64,000 bases of DNA from Phorcus lineatus (GCA_921293015.1 OV121085.1:15401731-15465730); one strand, 5' to 3'. Numbered from the stretch's first letter, positions 1 to 10,496 are shown. Notes: generated from the letters alone by a model not told the origin. Program-made: numbers and translations.

Positions 1-1318
1 AACATATGCCAAAGGAATTAGCAATTACGTTTCTTCTCTCAGTTCGTTATATTTAATCTGTAAATTTAACATGAGTGCAAAGAATAACGTTATGAAACAA
101 ATAGACGAATGAGACAAAAAACTAAGAAAAACATTCGTGTTTGTTTAATATAGGACATATTTGAAGTAAATAATATTTTTATGCAAATCAAAAATACCCT
201 CGTTTTTTCAAAGACTTCGATATCATAATTGTTTGTAGGGGGGTTGACTTATGCAAATACCTCTGCTTGCTCTTTAGAAAATGAAAAGATTGTAAGAGTT
301 AGTTCTCTGTCACTTAAATGAAAATATGAAGGCAACGTTTACACGTACATAATGACATATTGGAATATTGAGGAAAAAGGGTTTTCTAGGTGTAAGCAAG
401 CATGCGCTTTTGACGTTTAATTCAATCATGAAAGTATTCACAGTTTTAACTAAGCAATTGTCGTCGTTCACACCAACTTGTCGCCGTTCTAGTTAGTCGT
501 AAGCTTTTCTTTTCCCTCGCCGTCATCTTTGTTTATAGTGTGCGCGCTTACTACATGTACGACTACAATTCCTTGGGCGTGACACTAGTATACTCGATCG
601 TTATTCAGACTGTTGAAACACCTTTACTAATTTGTTCAATTTATCGGCTTAATTAGGGTTGACTAAATTACATACAAAGTGTATGCATGTCTTTCTAGGA
701 TAATCTTAGGAAGTATTTTTTAATTTGTCGAAGATGAAGGTACGTGTCGTATTATTTGACAACATAATTCAAAGAGCCATGAGTGAGTAGAGCTTCACAG
801 TAATTCTCCAAGGTGTATGTTTATATACTGAATAGTAAGACAACATATTCAAAATTCGATCAAAATAATGTTGAATAGTTTCATCCTTCATGGTATAGTT
901 TAAAGGTTTAAATATATTTTTATTCCAGAAGTGTGTTTGCTTTATAAACTTTTTCTATCAGATTTCCTCCATGCTGTACATGTTTGTTAGTAATACTGAG
1001 TAGTAACGGATTAGAACAACATACATCTGGATAAAACAATTGATCTTTAGTATGAAAACGATATTTTTTATATGTTAACTTTTGTAAATGATCAAAATAG
1101 TCTAAATAGCGAACAATATATTTTGCTGTTTTAAGTACGCCATATATGGGGGTTTTATATTCTATAAATGCAGTAAATTTTTGCTATTTTATTTTCATTG
1201 ATACATGAAAAATGGCCATATAAACGTTAGGACGTCGAAATTCTGCATGCATCTTACATGTGTAGTAGTTAAAAGTCCTAATTAATCCTGCCAATCAATA
1301 TTTACATTTGTGCTTGAT
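1..1318. other. Non-coding A+T-rich stretch
   Basis: I see no reading frame, RNA gene or recognisable repeat here. The segment around 470-600 is a little richer in G+C than its surroundings but contains no motif I can name. Confidence 0.6.
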
Positions 1319-1540
1319 GTAAATAGGTTTTATAAATTATGTTTGAGTCATTGACGCGCGTCACTGTCCGGTTTTCGAACACAAATCGAGACTTTAACCT
1401 GTTTTATTGTCACTATACTGAACTCATAAGCACTAAGATCCTAATTTTTTAATACAACCATCCCTTCTTGATAAAATAGCACTATATATGAAGTTTGGCA
1501 CATTTGACTCTAACAACATACTCTGTGGCCCTTAAATTGT
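1319..1540 (+). repeat. Local duplication, copy A
   Basis: This segment aligns by eye, with gaps, to 2755-2972 in the same orientation about 1.4 kb away. Shared landmarks in order are a GTCATTGACGCGCG-like stretch, TATTGTCACTATACTGAAC, CTTCTTGATAAAA, AAGTTTGGCACATTTGACTC and GGCCCTTAAA. Divergence is substantial and includes indels, so the duplication is old. No coding content is visible. Confidence 0.6.
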
Positions 1541-1699
1541 TCTTCCTTTTACAGTTCTGCATTTGGCACTATAACAAACAGAAATATACAAAACTGAATG
1601 AAACAAATCACTTATGTAACGTACTGTAAATGATCCTTATCGTTCACCTTCATTTCCAATTTGACCCAATGAAACAATAAAACGATGAAGGTTCGTTCC

Positions 1700-1830
1700 T
1701 CATCCCTACAGCCTGAGTGGTGTTAATTGGCCAGGAGCTTCTGGTTCGACACCGCCTGTGAGTGTGGCCCTGTTAGTGACCAGGCGTTGAGCCGTGAAGA
1801 GAGTCCAGTGTTTAATGAGTTTTGAAATTT
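1700..1830 (+). mobile_element. Candidate tRNA-derived SINE head
   Basis: CAGCCTGAGTGG (1709-1720) resembles the polymerase III A box. GGTTCGACACC (1743-1753) matches the B-box consensus, at about the spacing found in tRNA genes. The surrounding 130 bases are richer in G+C than the neighbourhood. I could not fold a complete cloverleaf, so this is not called a tRNA gene. The far end of the element is not visible. Confidence 0.4.
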
Positions 1831-2754
1831 AGTTAAGCAAGTTTAACCTGAATCAGTCTGAAATGTAATCTTAATAACTTAATGCGCTATTATATATAAA
1901 TATAACCTTTGTTGCTCACGGGGGCTTAGTGATTTTCACAGTAAATTAAATCACATTTTTTAGAGAAAACTTATTTAATTTCCATCTGACATTGATAACA
2001 TGTACCCGTTTAATAACCATTTCCTAATTTGATTTAAAACTGAGGAGGTATCCTCCAAGATTCCCTTAAACCGTAAAATCCGGAGTTGCTGATTTAAACC
2101 TAATATACAACTACAATTTAATATGTTATAAATCAATAATGTTTTCAACTATAACGGTATTTTATGTCCATGTGTTTAAAGAAACATATCAATTTGTATT
2201 AAAATTTAGTAACAACTCAGTCTTAATGACATGTACTCAAAGTTATGTTATTCACATATTTTTGTATGCATTTACTTATGTAAGAAAACAACATAGGGAT
2301 ATTCCATTTACTGTCGATGGTTTCTGCGTATTGATAGGAACAAGGAACAAAGTAGAAATTACATTCCTTTTCTCATTACGATTCCATGAAGAAAAATGGT
2401 TTCAGATGTATAAATTTCTTTACTGGAAACGTCGGTGTTATTAATCTACATTAGAATATGACATGTTTTGTAAGTTTGCAAACAGTCATTTTAAAGTGAC
2501 ACAAAGTATGCATTATGATTTTTCATATTTCACAGATAATAGCTCAAAGACCATGGGTCCTTAGTGAGGTTCTAATCGTCTCCCTAAGCATTAATTTTTA
2601 TCTCTAAAATGACAAAATCAAGACATGTTTTCCTGTTTTTAAATTTGGAAACGGAAATGTATGTTTAAGAGTTTAAACTAATTGGTCACATTTACATGTT
2701 CATTAGTTAACACTTATTAAACACTACAAACCCATATTTGTATTATTGTCTGCT
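1831..2754. other. Non-coding A+T-rich stretch
   Basis: The longest open frame is 2139-2444 (+, 101 codons). Its translation has no recognisable motif and a composition typical of random A+T-rich frames, so I do not call a gene. Confidence 0.55.
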
Positions 2755-2972
2755 GTAATTAAGTTTCCAAAATAACGTTTTGCTCAATGTCGCACGCCAT
2801 TGTCCTTTTTTTGATCACACATTACGACCGAAAATTGCGTATTGTCGCTATACTTAACTGGTAAATCGGGATGCTGAATTTCATAAACCACCACTTCTTA
2901 TCGATAAAAATAACGCCATTTATAAAGTTTGACATATTTGACTCCAACAACATTTTTTGTGCCCCTTAAAGA
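2755..2972 (+). repeat. Local duplication, copy B
   Basis: Diverged second copy of 1319-1540, with the same landmarks in the same order. The LINE at about 3.1 kb lies just downstream, close to where homology with the first copy fades. A shared ATTATGTAAC/CTTATGTAAC piece just beyond suggests the duplication originally reached further. Confidence 0.6.
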
Positions 2973-3108
2973 AAAAGAAATCAACAAGACATAGCGTCAG
3001 TACTATTATGTAACATGTGAGTTTAAGTTTAAGTTTGTTATGAAGTAAGTTATGGCGAAAAACAAACATGTAAAGTCGTAAAATGCTTAATTGATTGTAG
3101 TGATTTGA

Positions 3109-4848
3109 ATGCCGACAAGTTTGATAGACATAGGCTATAGGGGTATTTCACTTGTGTCTGTCCCTTGCAAACTTTATTCAGGTGTTTTAAACACTCGTCT
3201 TAGTTATTGGTTGGAGACTAATAATATTTTAGCTGATGAGCAGAATGGTTTCCGTAAAGGACGTAGCACTCAGGAACATATTTATAGTTTGTTTTCTGTC
3301 ATTAATAATAGAAAACAATCCCGTCAATCTACTTTTGTTTGTTACATTGATATCATGAAAGCTTTTGATAAAGTTAACCGACACTGCTTATGGTATAAAT
3401 TGTTAAAGCTTGGAATACATGGTAAATTTCTAATTGCAGTTCAATCTATGTATGAAAATCCTTATGCACGTGTGTGTGTCAATGATAGTGTAACTGATCC
3501 CTTTCAGGTTCAGTCTGGTGTTCGTCAAGGTTGTGTTTTATCGCCCACTTTGTTTTCAGTTTACATAAATGATTTGGTTCATAAAATAAATAGCTTAAAT
3601 CGTGGTATCCAGTTAGACGGCAGTATGCTTAGCCTTTTATTATATGCTGATGATATAGCTCTTTTAGCCCCTGATGAGCACAGTTTACAATTTATGTTGG
3701 ATTGTGTATCAGAATGGTGCTCAACTTGGCGTTTAATGGTAAATGTAAATAAAACCAAAGTTGTACATTACCGTCCCTATAGCATTAGGCAATGTGAATA
3801 TGTATTTACAGTTGCGGATGATGTTATTGATTATGTCCCTGCATATAAATATTTAGGCTTATGGTTTCAGGAACACCTAAATCTTAACTTTACTGCTAAA
3901 GAGATAGCAAAATCTGCTAGCCGTGCACTGGGAGTAATTATTTGTAAATCCAAAATTATGGGGGGTATGCCGTATGGTGTGTTTAACACTTTATATGATA
4001 ATATGGTCCAACCAATTTTGTCATATGGTTCAGCGGTTTGGGGTACAAGACAGTACAGTTGTATAAACGCTGTTCAGAATAGGGCGTGTCGTTTTTTCTT
4101 AGCTGTAGGTAGTAAGACTCCAAACTTAGCTGTACGTGGCGATATGGGTTGGACCGCCTCGCTCACTAAACAACATATTGAAATTTTGCGTTTTTGGCGT
4201 CGGCTACATTTAGCCAATAACTCTGGAATTCCCAGTACTGTTAGTAGATGGTCTCTCCATTTTAAAAGGTCTTGGTACAATACAGTTTACTCTATAATTC
4301 AATCCTGGCAATTACCTCTTACTGATATTTCTTTTATTTCCCAAAATGATTTTATTTGTGCTAAGAACCATTTATTGAATAAAGATAAAGAATATTGGTT
4401 AAATGAACTTTGGAATGATAGTGGCCAGTGTAGTGGTAATAAATTGCGGACTTACCGCTTGTTTAAACATTCCCTTCAACCTGAAGCTTATGTCTTAGCA
4501 CCCATTGAGCGCTCACATTTAAGTATACTTAGTAAATTACGCTGTGGCACTCTTCCCTTAGAAATAGAGCAAGGTAGATTTTCTCGTCCTAAAGTTCCCC
4601 TTGAACAAAGAATCTGTAAATTTTGTAATAGTAATAGCATAGAAGACGAGACCCATTTTCTTACTGTTTGTAATTTTTATTCAGACTTAAGATATGATTT
4701 ATGGAAATGTGTGTCAATTGCCGATCCTTCCTTTCTGCTTCTTAGCCCGTCTGACCAGGCTGGTTATCTTTTGCAAAGTAGTTTATTTTGTAAGCCATTA
4801 GCTGCTCTCACCTATAATATGTACAGGAGGAGGTTGCGTCTTACCTAA
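3109..4848 (+). CDS. LINE reverse transcriptase, C-terminal 579 aa
   Basis: Open frame of 579 codons encoding a retrotransposon RNA-directed DNA polymerase. Seen in order: GYRGISL near residue 9 (fingers); NGFRKGRST near 46; YIDIMKAFDKV near 80 (motif A, catalytic Asp); SGVRQGCVLSP near 135 (motif B); YADDIALL near 179 (motif C, catalytic Asp pair); NVNKTKVV (motif D); YKYLG (motif E); and QPILSYGSAVWG in the thumb-like region. The C-terminus has a zinc-knuckle-like C-x2-C-x8-H-x4-C (CKFC ... HFLTVC) followed by YSDLRYDL. An in-frame stop directly precedes the ATG. The fingers begin abruptly and no endonuclease precedes them, so the Met is probably fortuitous and the protein incomplete. The absence of stops suggests a fairly recent insertion. 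The element is related to the fragment at 6.1-6.6 kb. Confidence 0.85.
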   Translation: MPTSLIDIGYRGISLVSVPCKLYSGVLNTRLSYWLETNNILADEQNGFRKGRSTQEHIYSLFSVINNRKQSRQSTFVCYIDIMKAFDKVNRHCLWYKLLKLGIHGKFLIAVQSMYENPYARVCVNDSVTDPFQVQSGVRQGCVLSPTLFSVYINDLVHKINSLNRGIQLDGSMLSLLLYADDIALLAPDEHSLQFMLDCVSEWCSTWRLMVNVNKTKVVHYRPYSIRQCEYVFTVADDVIDYVPAYKYLGLWFQEHLNLNFTAKEIAKSASRALGVIICKSKIMGGMPYGVFNTLYDNMVQPILSYGSAVWGTRQYSCINAVQNRACRFFLAVGSKTPNLAVRGDMGWTASLTKQHIEILRFWRRLHLANNSGIPSTVSRWSLHFKRSWYNTVYSIIQSWQLPLTDISFISQNDFICAKNHLLNKDKEYWLNELWNDSGQCSGNKLRTYRLFKHSLQPEAYVLAPIERSHLSILSKLRCGTLPLEIEQGRFSRPKVPLEQRICKFCNSNSIEDETHFLTVCNFYSDLRYDLWKCVSIADPSFLLLSPSDQAGYLLQSSLFCKPLAALTYNMYRRRLRLT

Positions 4849-5064
4849 CTATGTTTAACCCATCCTTTATACCCAATTGCGTACCCAAATGTTTTATATC
4901 TATATACTTATATATTTTAATATAGAAAATTGTACTATGGTGTCTCATAGGCCTTCAAGGCCGGGTGCTGTCTATTTTTATCTGCAATGATTTTATACCT
5001 TGTGATATTGTTTTATCATCCAAAGTGTGTACAAAATGTAATAGCACGTGACACTGAAATAAAC
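4849..5064 (+). other. LINE family 1 3' UTR with GGCC hairpin
   Basis: Begins at the reverse transcriptase stop codon. TGTACTATGG and a GGCC-TTCAA-GGCC hairpin (4950-4962) are followed by AATAAA (5058-5063). The same arrangement, a GGYC/GGCC stem with a 4-5 base loop, occurs in the 3' UTRs of the family copies at 6.0, 18.4 and 28.4 kb. Confidence 0.55.
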
Positions 5065-5098
5065 TATTTTTCTTCTTTTTCTTTTCTTTCTTTTCTTC
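5065..5098 (+). repeat. Pyrimidine-rich tract between two LINE ends
   Basis: Run of T and TTTTCT/TTTCTTC units separating the 3' UTR of the family-1 LINE from the family-2 LINE fragment. It may be the degenerate 3' tail of the first element. Confidence 0.5.
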
Positions 5099-5350
5099 AT
5101 ATCGCGGACAGCCCAGAGTGCTCATACGGTCACCCAATTGAAAACGCCGTACACTATTTTTTCACATGCCACAAATACACAGACTTAAGACAGAATTCAT
5201 TCTTCTATTTGAAAGGATTTAGTATTAATACAGAACTTAGGGATGTACATCGCTCTCAAACGACGATCTTAACAAATTATTGAAGTCTATTTATCATTAT
5301 ATCATAAAATCTGAACGATTTGACTCCTTTTCAGCAATTGAATATGTAAT
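5095..5350 (+). pseudogene. LINE family 2 C-terminal end, frameshifted
   Basis: The frame running to 5283 contains SPECSYGHPIENAVHYFF followed by TCHKYTDLR, the C-terminal zinc-binding signature of L2/CR1-type LINEs. The second Cys of the expected C-x-C pair is missing. A frameshift near 5240-5255 moves the family-like ending (LNKLLKSIYHYIIKSERF) into another frame. The fragment is homologous to the copy at 8800-9111: both read PEC, then TC....D(L/I)R, then KGF. It carries no catalytic domain. Family assignment rests on this motif only. Confidence 0.65.
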
Positions 5351-5551
5351 GACTGCCACGCAAACAACATGATATTCATGTAAAACCACTATCTTTGAAG
5401 TTGTGAACCGGACATGTGTCACTAATATGAGTTTGTATTTATTTATATGTAACTGTATCGGAGCGGCCTTGATATAATCTCTTCGGAGCTTGTTGGGCAA
5501 TCCATTCATATGTATATATATACATATATAAACATAAATAAATATGTTTAA
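5351..5551 (+). mobile_element. 3' UTR of LINE family 2 copy
   Basis: Non-coding continuation of the preceding fragment. It ends in AATAAATATGTTTAA, and nearly the same terminus (AATAAAATATGTTTAA) ends the copy at 9.3 kb. The shared terminus supports an end point near 5551. A short TATATA palindromic stretch lies at about 5510-5530. Confidence 0.5.
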
Positions 5552-5901
5552 GTCGAAATGCTTAACGGGATTTATCAAGGCTTACTATCTCTTTCACTCT
5601 TTCAACTACGGAATGTTTGTAAAGAAATGATGACTAGTAACTGCAATAATAATTATTGTTTTACGTGCAATTTGCTCAGTGAACCGTATCTCCCGAACAG
5701 GCGGAGTGTACGGAGAAGCGTAACCTGGAAAGAATATGTCGTAATTTCAAAGGTTTCAGTTTGAATTAACAGTGTATTCTACAATACACAACCGGGCTGT
5801 CCAGACTGCTGAAGACGACTGCGCCTAATCGTGTTACGCAATTCAGTCAACGAAAGGGGACATATTTATTACCATGGAACGGTAGAGGTCACAGTTTTAA
5901 A
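5552..5901. other. Non-coding stretch
   Basis: No gene or recognisable repeat. The open frame 5558-5764 has no motif I can name. Confidence 0.5.
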
Positions 5902-6101
5902 CAGACAGGCAGACATGACAAGACAGACAAATTATTTTATTTTTGTGCCACATGTTTATAAAATCGGTTACAGTGACAGTTTAAAAACATAAAATAATAT
6001 ACAAACATCAGGCCATATGGCCAATGAGACACACAAAACATTGTGTATACAAGTTAAATATTAAAGATTAGGATACAAAAAATATGTCAAATATGGGAGG
6101 G
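5902..6101 (-). mobile_element. 3' UTR and TCTG-type tail of LINE family 1
   Basis: Read on the minus strand, the stop codon at 6102 is followed by about 200 bases containing GTGTCTCATTGGCC and the perfect palindrome GGCCATATGGCC (6011-6022). It ends in a degenerate TGTCTGTC repeat tail (5902-5931 on the plus strand). Hairpin and tail match the other family-1 copies. Confidence 0.65.
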
Positions 6102-6590
6102 CTAGAGTATTATAGAGTAATATGATTGAGCTGACACCTTACGCCGATACATACGGCTAACTAAGGCGGCCAGTGGATTTACAATAGTTTCTAGTTGTAA
6201 AAGGAATGTAGTTTGTTCAATATCTGATAACTGAGTGAAACTCGGGTACGAAATACTAACATTTTGGAACAGGTCGTACCGGAGATCTGAGTAATATGGA
6301 CAATTTACTAAGAAGTGAACTTCATCTTCAACAGCCTGACGACTACGGTGGCGGCAAATCCTATCAACAATCGGTGTCACAGGGCGGGAAAATCTACCAC
6401 GCTCCAGTTCTAGTGGAAGTGTACCACAACGTAGTTTACCTAGAACACTAGGGTGCCATCTAGGCAATATAGAAGTTACATATGGTTCTGGGATAACAGT
6501 GTTCTTAAATTGTCTATATGTACGAAGCTTATTTCCGTTGGGATATCCCTAGTCATTCCGCAGTTCACGTAGCCACTCTTGATGATCTAA
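6102..6590 (-). pseudogene. LINE family 1 reverse transcriptase C-terminus
   Basis: The minus-strand frame 6102-6467 reads SVLGKLRCGTLPLELERG, then EDEVHFLVNC and YYSDLRYDL. It matches the C-terminus of the 3109-4848 product closely (SKLRCGTLPLEIEQGRFSRP ... YSDLRYDL). Similarity continues upstream of the first Met, through a reading like NKLRTYR and EWLRELRND, to about 6590. This stretch is crossed by a TAG stop at 6549-6551. The C-x2-C pair of the zinc knuckle has become C-R-H-R, so the domain is damaged. It is a 5'-truncated, inactive copy in the opposite orientation to its relative 1.2 kb away. Confidence 0.8.
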
Positions 6591-7092
6591 TAAACACATT
6601 TATCATATTCAAAGTACTAAATTCGTTGTATATAAATAAAAATGTTATATCTCGCCTAGAAATAAACATATACGGTTACTATATTCATTACTTTTATGCA
6701 ATAAGAAATCAAAATTAATGAACGCACGGTATATTTGACTTTCTACAAAATCAAACCATACAAAGTTACTTGGAACGATGAATGAACAGTTGTTGAACTT
6801 TCATAGCTGTCATGTCTATCTTCGACATCTTTAGATTGGTTATTAATATCGAAACATTCAAATACGTCAAATGAATAATTTTTTAATTTCTTATAATCGT
6901 GTAGTTCCACGACGGACAAGACTCCGTTCAGTGTATCCAGCGTCAAATGGTGTTGTATATAACGGTGTGGGAGATATAAGAGGGTGTCAGCTTGAGTGGC
7001 AAGGGTGTTAATAAATTTTGCCTAAACAAAGTCATGGAAGACCATGGGCCATAGTTTAAATTTAAATTAACAATTTTATTGCCAGGTCCGTG
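6591..7092. other. Unassigned stretch next to a LINE fragment
   Basis: The minus-strand frames 6743-6946 and 6943-7134 overlap here. Only the upstream end of the second one is recognisably LINE-derived. The rest may be further decayed 3' LINE sequence, but I cannot support that. Confidence 0.4.
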
Positions 7093-7300
7093 AACCGAAT
7101 TTTCAAAACCGGATAATGTATCAATACTTTGCATGTCAGGAGTTAAAGAATTCCATAATTTTATTGTGTCAGGTAAAACGTTCTTGCATATCTTCTTGTC
7201 CTACATTTTACTGTTCGGACGGATGAATTTTCTCTGAGTTTGTCGTTATTGTTAGGTGTTGTAGGTAGAAGGTTTCATAGATATTCAGGCGCGAAATTAT
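7093..7300 (-). pseudogene. LINE reverse transcriptase tail (CR1/L2-like), frameshifted
   Basis: The minus strand reads PEYL, then LLPTTPNNNDKLRENSS and VKCRTRRYA, then, after a one-base frameshift near 7180, LPDTIKLWNSLTPDMQSID and TLSGFENSV. This is the standard end of the thumb/connection region of CR1/L2-type LINEs, of the form APEYL ... TR ... SF-P-TI--WN-LP ... SL--FK. A stop codon follows PEYL. It may belong to family 2, whose zinc-binding ends lie at 5.1 and 8.8 kb, but no overlap exists to prove it. Confidence 0.65.
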
Positions 7301-8799
7301 TCTTCCTTTGTCAATTTAGACATGTCTACGTTCCGACATGTTTTTATAAGTTTGTTCATAAATACTGTTTGGCGACCCATCGAATTACACTTGCGTGATT
7401 TTCTGCCGATCGGTGGAATATGTAGACACTGGGAACAGCTTAGTTTAATAACGAGCGGTAAGCAGGTTGTGAGAAGATGTTATCTTTTAACTGGGCACCT
7501 AAAAGTTCTCCTCATACACTCATAAACAAATAAAACAGACTTAGAGAGGATGTGTATTGACAATGTTTATTTCGGCTCGTCAACTGAAGACATGGGAGAT
7601 GAGCGAGATTACAGTGACTGTTTTGACCAGACTTTCCAAGTACTATATTACTTCCTTGAAGTGCTATAAACTATTTATGTCGGCAATCCCTTACTTAATA
7701 TCTTTATTATCATTTCCTGTTGCGAGACAGCTGTGTTTTATTGCTGTATGCCTCGCTGGCTGGTTGATTAATTAGATAACATCATTGTTGAATTAAGCTT
7801 AACCGGTTCGTTCATGCATGGGTAGAGTGTCTGATAAACTGGGTGGAATATGATATAATATCTATGACAAATGTAAAATATGCTGTTTTCATTATGTTCA
7901 ATCTTAATCCAACTATATATTTTAATTTCATTATCTTTTAATGTCAATAGTATGTATCCATCTACTCTGAATTGACGAGAAAAAAATAACGATAAGTCAA
8001 TCCAGCATTAGGACGAGATAATGTTTATTGTACTTTTACTGAAGTGAATCTATCATTAACGATGACACAGAACGTTGGTGCCCCTTTCTCTGTGAGAGTG
8101 GTAATTACGTTAACCGGCACTGCCAGGTTTGTAAATTTCATTTGTCAAGTCATTCTGATTCCTATCCATAGATGATCAGAAACCAATATCGGAACGCATG
8201 TCGCGCGAGGTGAAACCCCTGTCGAAAGTAATGAAATAATGAAAATTTTAAATCAATCTCCGATTGCATCATCATAAGATTACACAGCGTTGTAAGACAC
8301 ACTGAACCAGACCTTTCATAACAGCCGTCTTTAAAACATGTTAAAGATAACTTTGTATATATGTATGCCTTTATGTTGTTGACATAACATAAACATTATT
8401 AATTTAGCGTAATAGCTAACATCATTTACGTCACTATTTTGATTTGGCCACTTGCAGTGCATTGTCTTGAGAGATGTTTTGATATGTTAACAAGCTTGTT
8501 CACCATTCCTATGCCGTTTTTATATGTAATAAAATGTTTATCCATCAAGTGATAATTTTAAATTGAGGAACGATTGTTCCACTTCGCGCATTTCATTAAA
8601 AAAACCGATGTTTGTACGCACGCTTACATTTCATGCTTCCTTTACAAAACGTCGCATTTATAAGTTGGTTAGCGTAAGCATTTTCCTTTTAGTATTGATT
8701 GATAAAAACATCAAATGTTAAGCAGTTTTCTTTAGGCTTTATGATTTTTAAAGGATTGCATAGAAGTAATAACAACTAGGATTCTCTTTCATTATATAA
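7301..8799. other. Non-coding stretch
   Basis: No gene recognised. Short open frames at 7322-7525 and 7557-7775 (+) have no motifs. The first is antisense to what may be more decayed LINE sequence. Nothing else is supported. Confidence 0.5.
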
Positions 8800-9111
8800 T
8801 GTTTTCATATTCGAGTTGGGTGTAGTGATCTTGATGGAGATCGGTTCACTAGATTTATTTCTAATAGACCTGAATGTGATAGTGGCTATCACTTTGCGTA
8901 CGCCTTAAATTCCTCCATCACCTGTCCAAATGTTAATGACATAAGACTTAAGGCATATTTCTTTCAAAAAGGGTTTAATCTGTCGTCAATTCATTTTGGT
9001 CACCCGGGCCGATCACAAGAGGCTAACCAAGGACTACTGAAAATTTTATCACTTTATCAAAGAGATTTTCGGAATTCATCAATCGTTTTCCTATGTGCCC
9101 TGCCTTGCTGA
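8800..9111 (+). pseudogene. LINE family 2 C-terminal zinc-binding end
   Basis: Open frame of about 103 codons without an ATG, bounded by stops at 8797 and 9109. It reads VGCSDLDGDRFTRFISNRPE, then CDSGYHFAYAL, then ITCPNVNDIRLKAYFFQKGF. This corresponds to the L2/CR1-type LINE ending RL-CS-LN--L ... PxCxCG ... HF--TCP-Y--IR. The C-x-C pair reads C-D-S and the zinc His is lost, so the copy is inactive. It matches the fragment at 5095-5350 and has the same 3' terminus. It carries only the last ~100 residues of the protein. Confidence 0.7.
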
Positions 9112-9319
9112 AACAATCAAGCAACATGTAGTTATCAGCGTTATGAAATAAGTTTGTAAACATTTATTGTTTCATTGAAAGGTGTCCAACATAATCATGC
9201 ATCTATAGTGTCCTGTTTACTGTAAGTATGTCTTCATTCGTCCATATGTACGTCACTTTTTATGTAATAGTATATTTGTTAAGAAGCGCTATTATATAAT
9301 GAAATAAAATATGTTTAAA
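9112..9319 (+). mobile_element. 3' UTR of LINE family 2 copy
   Basis: Non-coding continuation ending in AATAAAATATGTTTAA (to about 9319), shared with the copy ending at 5551. No microsatellite tail follows. Confidence 0.5.
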
Positions 9320-9785
9320 CCACAATATAATTCATATAGTGACAGATTTATACATGTCCCCAATGCCTCTTTCTTCATAAGCTCGCATAAATTATTTATA
9401 AAAAGGCAATCGCAATGTATATAAATTATGTCAACTATAATTACTTCTTTTATTAAAGCTTTGTTGCAAAGTTATATATTACATATAAGTGTTATATTGT
9501 AACGACAAAAAAAAACAACTACATGCGTCGGAACATCTTGAAGACGAGCGATCTAATTAGCGCCGATCATTGAGGAGCTACTAAACGATGTGCGCTATAA
9601 ATAGACTGCCCCTTGTGCAGCGGAAAGAGACGCGTTAAAACGAGGAAGATTTTAAGTTCAATATTAATTATCTCTCTTTCTATTGATGCAATCTTGTTCA
9701 AAATTTCACAATAGGCAAAGAAAACATGAGGATTTTAAATAAGATTATAATTTTTGAATATTTTGAAAAGAGTGAAAACTCGAAA
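9320..9785. other. Non-coding stretch with a TATA-like site
   Basis: A small G+C-richer island (about 9530-9660) contains a perfect TATAAATA at 9596-9603. No transcription start, open frame or transcript evidence can be tied to it, so it is not called a promoter. Confidence 0.35.
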
Positions 9786-9935
9786 TTTCTAGAAATTAAA
9801 GTTTCTAGATACGTTCTAGGAAGTTTCTAGATACGTTCTAGAAAGTTTCTAGATACGTTCTAGAAAGTTTCTAGATACGTTCTAGAAAGTTTCTAGTGCG
9901 TATCTAGTGTGTTTCTAGTGTGTTTCTAGATACGG
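9786..9935. repeat. 11/22-bp tandem array, TTCTAGAA-rich
   Basis: Four consecutive 22-bp units start at 9801, 9823, 9845 and 9867. Each is two related 11-mers (GTTTCTAGATA + CGTTCTAGAAA). They are followed by four 11-bp units (GTTTCTAGTGC, GTATCTAGTGT, GTTTCTAGTGT, GTTTCTAGATA) to about 9933. The array is dense in TTCTAGAA palindromes, which have the TTC-2-GAA spacing of heat-shock-factor sites. No gene is visible nearby. Confidence 0.85.
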
Positions 9936-10496
9936 GGTATGTTTATTTATTGGTGTACTGTATCTGAATGTTATCTATCAAATTGTCAGAATAGGACACA
10001 TTATATATACATATTCAAGGCTCAAAAGATTTTGTCTGTGAAAAAGTCCATCATTTCTTCCAGATTTTCTTCTCGTGTGGTTTGTAATTGATTTAGTTGG
10101 GAGTTCTTTCGAAGTTGTAATGGATTTGTTATCGAAATGAAACATTAAACAATTTATCATTAACTATATGACAATACCACGTCTATCCTTGAAAGAACAA
10201 TGCAGAAAATGTCATTCTGACTTGATAAATGGCAAGTGCTTTAAAGTTATGATTGTATATACCTTTCCCATATAAAGTTAAAAGTGCCTTCTTGCTCACA
10301 CGTAATCCCCATGGGAGTTACTGTGTCAGCTGGTACCGTGTCGATTTGGCTCTTACAAATTGTGATACACCAACACGTATTCGTCGATCACAATTTACGC
10401 TAATGAATCATACGAAAGTTGTTAAAAATCTACTATTGCATTATAAGGTACATGTGTGTCATTTGGGCTAATAAACCTTAATATATTGACTTTTAG
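9936..10496. other. Non-coding stretch
   Basis: Open frames at 9978-10160 (-) and 10253-10471 (+) have no motif I recognise. No repeat is visible. Confidence 0.5.

Larger units (their letters stand above)
3105..5064 (+). mobile_element. 5'-truncated LINE, family 1
   Basis: Non-LTR retrotransposon copy containing most of the reverse transcriptase, its C-terminal zinc-binding end and the 3' UTR. There is no endonuclease domain or first ORF upstream, so the copy is 5'-truncated, the usual outcome of target-primed reverse transcription. The 3' end has an AATAAA at 5058-5063 followed by a pyrimidine tract. The left boundary is approximate. An alternative-frame reading between 3033 and 3130 may be a frameshifted extension of the reverse transcriptase, but I cannot establish this. 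Clade is not assigned. Confidence 0.85.

Noticed and set aside
1700..1775. tRNA gene
   Set aside because: Box-like motifs only; no complete cloverleaf.
9596..9603. TATA-box promoter
   Set aside because: A perfect TATAAATA alone in A+T-rich DNA, without a gene or initiator, is weak evidence.
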